From Clostridium sp. CAG:389 (GTDB lineage Bacteria; Bacillota; Clostridia; TANB77; CAG-508), in the NCBI GenBank assembly GCA_000438255.1, contig FR901928.1, positions 1-21,317 of the forward strand: a stretch of DNA of 21,317 nt. Reading direction: 5' to 3'. This document shows, piece by piece, positions 15,450-21,317 of the stretch. The notes below the pieces were generated by a model. That model had not been told where the DNA came from and did no database searches. It saw only the letters and a program-made list of their open reading frames with translations. The translations under genes were made by a program, and so were the position numbers. The first letter of the stretch is position 1. Every line of letters begins with the position of its first letter.

Positions 15450-16997
15450 TTATTTAAACATTTGTCTTATTTTTCTTAATTTTTCAGCTATTTTCCATGA
15501 TTTTGACTGATATATAAAATCAATTTTATTTTGAGTATTTTCATATACTTTTTTCAATTCTGCTATTTCATTATTTTTGTTTTGAATTTCATTATTTAAC
15601 AAATTTATTGTATGATTATCAGTAAGTTTTTGTATTCTAAGTTCTTCTATATTTTTTCCATTTTTTTGTATTTTCCATGTATTATCATTTCTACTTTTTT
15701 CTTGAATTTTATCATCTAATTTTTCAAATATTTCAAGTTCTTTTTCATCTATATTTAAATATTCGTATAATTCTTCTATTGAAATATATTTTCTAATTTT
15801 TGTAAAATATTTAACTGCTCTATATAATATAAATTTTATTGGTATATTTTCTTCCATCCATTCTTGATCATAAAAATAAAAATCATTATCTATATAAAAA
15901 CAATTTTGAAATATCAAATCCCACAATCCATATTTTGCAAATTTCATGTTATTTATTATATCTTTTTCATATTCAATCTCATATCTATCAAATACATTAT
16001 TTTCTTTTGAGCCTTCTTCTAAATTATCTAATAATGTTTGTTCAAATTTTTTTATTAATTCTAATGCCTTATCTTTACTTTCTTTTTTTACTGTATTTAA
16101 TATAATTCTATCAAATGTATCATTTTCAACATATTTACTGATTATTTTTTCATCATCATAACTGTCTATTGTTTTTAATTTTGAATTTAGCATTATATCT
16201 ATATTTTTCTTTACATTTTCTATATGCTTTTTACTTTTTTCATTATCTGGATATTTATATATAAAATCATTTTTCATTATAGTTATTATTTTATACTCGT
16301 CTTTTCTCATATTTGCAAATGTAACTAATCTGATTTCATTATCTGTATATTCTCCATTAAAAACTTCAATAAAATACGAATTTGTAAAATTTTTAAATTC
16401 TATATTATCTTCCAGTAATTTATCCATCAAATCATTTTCTTCAAAGAATTTTATTTCATCTTCACTATTATAAACTATATTTCTAGAAAGTTCACTCTTT
16501 AATATTTTTTTATCTGTAAATATAACATTTGTAAATTTGTAATCTGTTAATGGATAATATGTTTTTGTATTATCAAATCCCTCTTGTTGTAGCATGTCAA
16601 GTATTTGATTTAATGTATATTCTCTATTATTGTTGTTTAAAATTTTATCAATTCCACTTTTAGTTGACAAATTTTTTATTGAATACTTATTGTTCATTGC
16701 AATCAATAATTTTCCATTTTGATTTAATAATCTTTTTACATTTTTTAATATTTGTTGTATATCTTCTATATTTTCAATTCCAATTATTGTAATATAATCA
16801 AATCTTTCTGATATATTCTCTATTTCACTAGATTCTATTATTGTAACATTTTTAATTTTTTTCTTTAATTCTTCTGTTATTTGTTTTGAATCTGCATTTA
16901 TCTCTAATAATGTAGCATTTGGTTCAAATGGATACCAACTAATTATATTTTTTCTAGTATTAGATAGCATTTCTATCTCATTTTTTTCATCTTCCAT
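15450..16997 (-). CDS. Methyltransferase-like / kinase-like / coiled-coil protein (WbdD-like layout)
   Basis: This protein of 515 residues combines three parts (numbering from the ATG at 17012). Residues 20-170 align with a class I methyltransferase found in clostridial glycan loci (ISWYPFEPNATLLEI, then a KLLIAMNNKYSIKNL strand and TYYPLTDYKF), but motif I is INADSKQIT and lacks its glycines. Residues 235-430 resemble a small-molecule/LPS kinase: Lys253 in IYKYP, Glu265 in HIENV, Asp365 and Asn370 in WDLIFQN, and Asp382 in YDQEW. Residues 455-500 are a coiled coil, with SKSWKIAEKLRKIR at the end. The order matches WbdD, which caps and measures O-antigen chains for a Wzm/Wzt exporter. The start at 16997 has AAAGGT six bases upstream; 17012 has no site. 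Confidence 0.68.
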   Translation of the reverse strand: MEDEKNEIEMLSNTRKNIISWYPFEPNATLLEINADSKQITEELKKKIKNVTIIESSEIENISERFDYITIIGIENIEDIQQILKNVKRLLNQNGKLLIAMNNKYSIKNLSTKSGIDKILNNNNREYTLNQILDMLQQEGFDNTKTYYPLTDYKFTNVIFTDKKILKSELSRNIVYNSEDEIKFFEENDLMDKLLEDNIEFKNFTNSYFIEVFNGEYTDNEIRLVTFANMRKDEYKIITIMKNDFIYKYPDNEKSKKHIENVKKNIDIMLNSKLKTIDSYDDEKIISKYVENDTFDRIILNTVKKESKDKALELIKKFEQTLLDNLEEGSKENNVFDRYEIEYEKDIINNMKFAKYGLWDLIFQNCFYIDNDFYFYDQEWMEENIPIKFILYRAVKYFTKIRKYISIEELYEYLNIDEKELEIFEKLDDKIQEKSRNDNTWKIQKNGKNIEELRIQKLTDNHTINLLNNEIQNKNNEIAELKKVYENTQNKIDFIYQSKSWKIAEKLRKIRQMFK

Positions 16998-17031
16998 ATC
17001 TTTACCTTTCATTTTCTTAATTTAATTATGT

Positions 17032-17931
17032 CTAAAAAATTTTGATACTCTGTATTCCATTTTGTGCCAAGTAATTTTGTTTTATTTTTAAGTCACTCAT
17101 CCATTTTCTTGTTTCTGCTGTTTTCCAAGGTCCTGTACCTTCATTACCATCAATAGAGTTATTCCATAACCACTCAGTTGTTGGCCATAAACATATTTCT
17201 GGTTTTACTATTTTGTATAACTCTTCTGTTGCTCCATTTTGTCCATGATGCGCAACTTGTACAATATCAGATTTTAAATTTTTTCCTTGATTTTTTATTA
17301 ATTTTTCACTGCTTTCTGTTCCCATATCACCTAAAAATAATATTTTCTTTTGATTAACCTTTATTTGTATTACCATACTAGAATTATTAATTGCATTATT
17401 AATAATTTCTGTATTTTTTATTCCCAAAATTTTAGCAGTAATATTGTCAATTTTAATTATATCATTTATTTGTGGTTGTATTATTTTTTCAGCAATTTTT
17501 TCATCTTCAATTACTTTAAAAAATTCATTTATATCTACTTCTCTTGATGGTTCATTTGATATATACCAATCTTTATCTATTATTGACATATAGATATTAT
17601 CAATTTTTATTTCATCATTCTGTGAAATTATTTCAAATGCTCCTGCATGGTCAATATGTGGATGTGTTATAAACCATGCATATACTTCTCCACCATTATC
17701 AATAATATATTTTTCAAGTTGTTCAGCATCATCTTGTGTCCCACCGTCGATTATTACAATTTTTCCATTTATTGTTTTTATTCCATATCCCATCATTTGT
17801 CTTCCTGTTGTTGGTGAAAATTGAGTTAAATAAATATAATTGCTTCTTCTTTTTACATATGAAAAAATCCCTATTACTAAAATAATACACAATATAATTA
17901 CAATTACTTTTAAAATTTTGTTTTTTCTCAT
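17032..17931 (-). CDS. Membrane-anchored metallo-beta-lactamase-fold protein (ComEC-type hydrolase domain)
   Basis: This 299-residue protein has one N-terminal membrane helix (about 7-25) and an outward metallo-beta-lactamase domain. The metal site is intact: ITHPHIDHAG gives His90, His92, Asp94 and His95; LGDMG gives Asp202; AHHGQNG gives His228 and His229. The pattern matches ComEC/Rec2 C-terminal domains and small secreted relatives, which act as nucleases or phosphodiesterases. One base separates the start from the Wzt stop, so it belongs to the operon. Its job in polysaccharide synthesis is not known; it might cut phosphodiester links in a wall polymer. AAGGGG upstream serves as ribosome binding site. 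Confidence 0.82.
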   Translation of the reverse strand: MRKNKILKVIVIILCIILVIGIFSYVKRRSNYIYLTQFSPTTGRQMMGYGIKTINGKIVIIDGGTQDDAEQLEKYIIDNGGEVYAWFITHPHIDHAGAFEIISQNDEIKIDNIYMSIIDKDWYISNEPSREVDINEFFKVIEDEKIAEKIIQPQINDIIKIDNITAKILGIKNTEIINNAINNSSMVIQIKVNQKKILFLGDMGTESSEKLIKNQGKNLKSDIVQVAHHGQNGATEELYKIVKPEICLWPTTEWLWNNSIDGNEGTGPWKTAETRKWMSDLKIKQNYLAQNGIQSIKIF

Positions 17932-17932
17932 A

Positions 17933-19261
17933 TTAATTAGCCCCTTTTGTTTTTATGATATTTATGTCAGAATCTAATCTATATAATCCGACAGTGTCTT
18001 TATTTGAAGTTATTTCAACTAATAATGCATCATATTTTCTGCTTAATACTTCCAATTCTCCATTTCCATCAAAATGAGTACAACTAAATGATAAAGTATA
18101 TTTATTAGGTGCTAAACTAATTTTTTGCTTAAATTCTATAATTGCTGTATCACCTTTTTCAAAAGTTCCTGTTACTATTTTTTCTATCAAAGTATTTGTT
18201 CCCATCATGTCTAATCCTTTAAAATCTTTTACAGTCATTGTAAAAATTGGATCTATAATTTTTTCATTAAATACAACTTTTGATTTTAATATAATTTCTC
18301 TATCATTTGGAATTGATGTTAATATATTTCCGTTTGTATCAAAAATCCCGAAGTCAATTAAATCAGCTTGTTCATTTCCATATTCTATAATATTAGGATT
18401 TATTGCATAATTTTTCTTCCATTCATCTTGATTATTATTTTTAAATCCCAAAGATTGTTCATGTTCATTTTTTAATTTTTCTTTTTCATCTATTTCTTTT
18501 TTATCTTCATCTTGTTTTGCAATTATTTTTTTATATTTTTCTACTCCATCTTTTACATTACCATCAAATATTTTACTTCCATCTGATATAATTATTGCTC
18601 TATTGCAATTTCTTATAACATCTGTAATATTATGTGTAACAAAAAGTATTGTTTTTCCTTTTTCTTTAAATTGTTCAAATTTTTTGAAACATTTTAATTG
18701 GAATGCAATATCTCCAACTGATAAGACTTCGTCAACAATTAAGATATCCGGATTTACATTTATTGCACATGCAAATGCTAAACGAGCAAACATACCTGAT
18801 GAATATGTCTTTACAGGTTGATATAAATGATCTCCTATATCTGCGAAATCAATTATATCCTGTTTTGTAGCTTCTATTTCTTCTTTTGTCAATCCCATAA
18901 CCTGTCCATGTTGATATATATTTTCTTCACCTGTTAATTCTTGATTAAATGCTGCTCCTAATTCTAATAATGAACTAATTTTTCCATTTACTTTTATTGT
19001 TCCAGAAGTAGGTGTTACAACACCTGTTATCATTTTTAATAAAGTTGATTTTCCTGCACCATTTTTTCCCAAAATTCCAAGTACCTCACCTTTATGAATT
19101 TCCAAATTCAAATCATTAATTGCACTAAATGTACCATGATTTTGATAAAATGGTAAAACAGCTTCCAACAATCTTGCTTTTTTTGTTTTATACATCTTAT
19201 AATCTTTTCTTAAATTTTTAATCTCAATTACACACTCATTTTCTAGATTTTCTTTGTCCAT
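17933..19261 (-). CDS. wzt: ABC transporter ATPase for polysaccharide export (Wzt/TagH type)
   Basis: This 442-residue ATPase powers export of a lipid-linked polymer. It has Walker A GKNGAGKST (65-73), a Q-loop region (AAFNQELTGEENIY), the signature YSSGM (153-157), Walker B ILIVDE (173-178) and an H-loop His210. A charged linker (about 245-285) leads to a C-terminal beta domain (about 288-442; PIFTMTVKDFKGLDMMGTNT) of the Wzt type. In E. coli O8/O9a this domain binds the capped end of the chain. Its presence means the polymer probably has a terminal modification, which fits the WbdD-like gene. It pairs with the permease of 20285-21076. The start has an AGAGGT site. Confidence 0.93.
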   Translation of the reverse strand: MDKENLENECVIEIKNLRKDYKMYKTKKARLLEAVLPFYQNHGTFSAINDLNLEIHKGEVLGILGKNGAGKSTLLKMITGVVTPTSGTIKVNGKISSLLELGAAFNQELTGEENIYQHGQVMGLTKEEIEATKQDIIDFADIGDHLYQPVKTYSSGMFARLAFACAINVNPDILIVDEVLSVGDIAFQLKCFKKFEQFKEKGKTILFVTHNITDVIRNCNRAIIISDGSKIFDGNVKDGVEKYKKIIAKQDEDKKEIDEKEKLKNEHEQSLGFKNNNQDEWKKNYAINPNIIEYGNEQADLIDFGIFDTNGNILTSIPNDREIILKSKVVFNEKIIDPIFTMTVKDFKGLDMMGTNTLIEKIVTGTFEKGDTAIIEFKQKISLAPNKYTLSFSCTHFDGNGELEVLSRKYDALLVEITSNKDTVGLYRLDSDINIIKTKGAN

Positions 19262-19273
19262 TCTTTAACCTCT

Positions 19274-20266
19274 TTATCTTTTTCCTAAAATTTTTAGTAT
19301 TCCATATCTTATATTAAATAATGGTCTTCCTAATATTGGTAGATTCATTATTATGAAATTTAACATATAATAGCTAAAACTTTCAGTTTTATATAATTTA
19401 TGAAAAGTTCCCCATTTTCTAAAATTTATATTTTTCTTATTTTGTATCATTTTAAAATAATCATATATTTCAACATTAAGTTTTTGCATACTTTCTGGAA
19501 ATCTATCATTATTTTCTACATAGGTACCAAATACTCCTAATTTTACATTTATAAATAGTTCTCTTACTTGATCTAATTTTCTAAAACCATGTGATATTTT
19601 TTCAGTACCAACTTGATTATTTCCATGTTGCCTATATTTTATATATTTTTCTGGCATATATGCCACTTTTCCATAAATACTAACCATTAATCCAATCCAA
19701 TGATCATGTATTAAATATTTAGACCTTTCAGGTAATGGTAATATTTTTTGAATTGTCTCCTTTTTTGCTAGTACTGTACATCCAGTAACACAATTATATA
19801 TATAATTCAGTTTTGTACTATTAATGTATTTATTAATTTTTTTATTTAATAACATAAAATCGCCAAATGATGGATACATAGTCTTCAAATCTTGGTCAAC
19901 AACCTCTAAATCTCCAAAAACCAAATCAACATTTTTATTTATTAATGTTTCTAATGATTTTTCTATTTTTTCTGGAAGCCACACATCATCTTGGTCTGAT
20001 AACATATAATACTTATCTTTTACTTTACCTAATAAGAATTCTATGTTTTTTACAACTCCTAAATTTTCTTCTTGTATATATAATTCTACTCTATTATCAT
20101 TCTTTTCATATTCTTTTAATATTTCTGGTGTATTATCTTTTGAACAATCATCTGATATTATTAATCTAATATTTTTATAAGTTTGATTTAATATACTTTC
20201 AATTTGTTCTCTAATATATTTCTCACCATTATAAGTTGCTAATAATACATCTACTGTTTCTTGCAT
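19274..20266 (-). CDS. Family 2 glycosyltransferase (rhamnosyltransferase-like)
   Basis: This 330-residue GT-A enzyme starts with VDVLLATYNGEKYIREQI, has the IISDDCSKDNTPEIL loop and the MLSDQDDVWLPEKI metal motif at about residues 93-106, and TGCTVLAKKE further on. These are typical of RfbF/WsaF-type rhamnosyl- or galactosyltransferases. A short hydrophobic patch near the C-terminus (YYMLNFIIMNLPIL) may contact the membrane. It lies between the permease and ATPase genes of the exporter, with gaps of 18 and 12 bases, and so is firmly part of the same operon. GAAGGG precedes the ATG. The donor sugar is uncertain. Confidence 0.87.
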   Translation of the reverse strand: MQETVDVLLATYNGEKYIREQIESILNQTYKNIRLIISDDCSKDNTPEILKEYEKNDNRVELYIQEENLGVVKNIEFLLGKVKDKYYMLSDQDDVWLPEKIEKSLETLINKNVDLVFGDLEVVDQDLKTMYPSFGDFMLLNKKINKYINSTKLNYIYNCVTGCTVLAKKETIQKILPLPERSKYLIHDHWIGLMVSIYGKVAYMPEKYIKYRQHGNNQVGTEKISHGFRKLDQVRELFINVKLGVFGTYVENNDRFPESMQKLNVEIYDYFKMIQNKKNINFRKWGTFHKLYKTESFSYYMLNFIIMNLPILGRPLFNIRYGILKILGKR

Positions 20267-20284
20267 TCTATTTTCCCTTCTTCA

Positions 20285-21076
20285 CTATAATACATCTGCA
20301 AAATCTTTTTTGTTTTTATTAAAAATGTGATTTCCCCATATAAACATTACTATTGTAATTACCCAAAAGATTATTGTATATAATCCATGATTTGCAATTA
20401 TTATATTTTCTCCCATAAATGCTCCTCTAAATGCTGTAATCAAATATGAAAATGGCATACATTGAATTATTTGTAATATTTTTGTATGTCCTGCAAGTCT
20501 TGTTACACTCCATACAACAGGTGTTGCCCAGAAAAATAGTTGCATTAATATTCCAAGTAAGTTTGAAAAGTCTGGTACAAGTGTTGTTAATGCTGATGTA
20601 AATCTTGTAAATGCTATTAAAAACGCATACAAAGCTATTATTATATATATTATTATAAATACATTTGGCATATATCCAAAAATTGCACATACAGCTGTTG
20701 CAACTAACATTAAAAATATTGATACAAAACTACTTCCTATTAATGATATAATTGGTATTATATCTACTGGAAATACTACTTTTTTTACAAGGTAACTATA
20801 ACTTCTTATTGACATACTAGAACTCATTACACTGTCATTTATAGCTTGCCATAATGCCATTCCTGGTAAGAACCATACAACATATGGTGACCCATTGTCT
20901 CCTTCCATTCCAAATATTCCTTGGAATACGATTACATACATTATCATAAAAATAAATGGTTGTAAAAATCCCCATATGCTTCCTAAGCTTGTGCTTGCAA
21001 ATCTATTTTTAAAATCACTTTTTCCTAATTTCCATGCTATTTTTTTGTTTTTCCATAGTGTTTTTATAAATTCCAT
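20285..21076 (-). CDS. wzm: ABC-2 polysaccharide exporter permease (Wzm/TagG type)
   Basis: This 263-residue permease has six membrane spans and family hallmarks: an amphipathic N-terminal helix (KSDFKNRFASTSLGSIWGF), LQPFIFMIMYVIVF, the YLVKKVVFPVDIIP loop and the C-terminal PFSYLITAFRGAF. It moves a lipid-linked polymer (O-antigen, wall teichoic acid or rhamnan type) across the membrane with the ATPase two genes later. The ATG at 21076 is chosen because GGAAGGAG lies just upstream; a start at 21160 would add 28 unlikely residues within the leader. It is the first gene after the promoter at 21180-21208. Confidence 0.92.
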   Translation of the reverse strand: MEFIKTLWKNKKIAWKLGKSDFKNRFASTSLGSIWGFLQPFIFMIMYVIVFQGIFGMEGDNGSPYVVWFLPGMALWQAINDSVMSSSMSIRSYSYLVKKVVFPVDIIPIISLIGSSFVSIFLMLVATAVCAIFGYMPNVFIIIYIIIALYAFLIAFTRFTSALTTLVPDFSNLLGILMQLFFWATPVVWSVTRLAGHTKILQIIQCMPFSYLITAFRGAFMGENIIIANHGLYTIIFWVITIVMFIWGNHIFNKNKKDFADVL

Positions 21077-21136
21077 TTTTTCTCCTTCCGCTTTGTTTAC
21101 AATAAAGTAACAGTATGTTTTTATTTTATATAATTT

Positions 21137-21153
21137 ATGTCTAAAATAGACAT
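21137..21153 (-). promoter_or_regulatory. Perfect 7-bp hairpin in the 5' leader
   Basis: ATGTCTA and TAGACAT flank a three-base loop, about 20 bases after the predicted transcription start and about 60 bases before the permease ATG. It may stabilise the 5' end of the long operon mRNA. No riboswitch fold is recognised in the leader of about 97 bases. Confidence 0.4.
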
Positions 21154-21179
21154 TTTTCAAGGATATTTTTTCCTTTTAT

Positions 21180-21208
21180 ATTCTATATTTAAATTGACTT
21201 TTTGTCAA
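21180..21208 (-). promoter_or_regulatory. Sigma-A-type promoter of the polysaccharide operon
   Basis: On the minus strand, TTGACA (21208-21203) and TAGAAT (21185-21180) are spaced by exactly 17 bases, a near-consensus vegetative promoter. Transcription would begin near 21173, giving a leader of about 97 bases before the permease ATG. The -35 box is the left half of an inverted repeat, TTGAC-AAAAA-GTCAA (21194-21208), which could be a repressor site. Confidence 0.75.
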
Positions 21209-21231
21209 TAAAAAGAGACTTTTTTGAGTCC
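21207..21231 (-). terminator. Weak terminator-like hairpin upstream of the promoter
   Basis: GGACT and AGTCT (one G-U pair) flank an AT loop and are followed by CTTTTTATT on the minus strand, ending at the -35 box. It could end a transcription unit to the right of the window and isolate this operon. The stem is short. The remaining bases 21232-21317 contain nothing I can assign. Confidence 0.3.
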
Positions 21232-21317
21232 TTATTTTAATATTTTTGTTGCAATTAATAGTGTTTTTCTTTTTAATAGTGGATTCTCTTATGTTTTTGA
21301 AAATTGAACCGTTTGAT

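Noticed and set aside
20427..20690. 87-codon minus-strand frame within the permease gene
   Set aside because: It is out of frame with the well-supported Wzm gene and rich in Ile/Asn/Cys, so it is a shadow of AT-rich coding sequence.

Overview
The window looks like part of a cell-surface polysaccharide locus from a very AT-rich Bacillota, most likely an uncultivated gut-type member of Clostridia. The evidence is the low GC content, AGGAG-type ribosome binding sites, a TTGACA/TAGAAT promoter, and a secreted lysozyme with clostridial ChW repeats. The code appears standard: TGA is used as a stop and tryptophan is TGG. I see no tRNA, rRNA, CRISPR array or insertion sequence.

All convincing genes lie on the minus strand and read from right to left as one tightly packed array, with gaps from overlap up to about 60 bases. 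A strong promoter at about 21180-21208 precedes the first gene. In transcription order: an ABC polysaccharide exporter permease (Wzm/TagG type); a GT2 glycosyltransferase; the exporter ATPase with a Wzt-type C-terminal domain; a membrane-anchored metallo-beta-lactamase-fold protein; a methyltransferase-like/kinase-like/coiled-coil protein reminiscent of the chain terminator WbdD; a two-domain GT2 protein; a DUF2142 membrane protein; a DPM1-like GT2; a DUF2304 protein; a GT2; a GT2-GtrA fusion; a large membrane protein split over three reading frames; a MOP-type flippase; a GT8 transferase; a GT2; a secreted GH25 lysozyme with six ChW repeats; a GtrA protein; and a GtrB-like polyprenyl-phosphate glycosyltransferase.

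The genes suggest a system that builds a polymer on a lipid carrier, caps it and exports it through the ABC transporter. Side sugars may be added outside the cell from polyprenyl-phosphate donors by the DPM1/GtrB, GtrA and GT-C-like membrane proteins. A flippase offers a second export route, and the lysozyme may remodel the wall that receives the polymer.

The most striking observation is the split membrane gene at 7019-8892. A single 623-residue protein is restored if the ribosome skips one base (+1) at two places. Each junction falls in a short window that contains an in-frame CGG codon, and skipping its C gives a glycine codon (GGT or GGA). In a by-eye scan of all roughly 6,900 codons, CGG occurs in frame nowhere else, although C-GG out of frame is common and CGT is used for arginine. 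This suggests that CGG may be an unassigned or hungry codon that triggers +1 frameshifting, rather than the gene simply being decayed.
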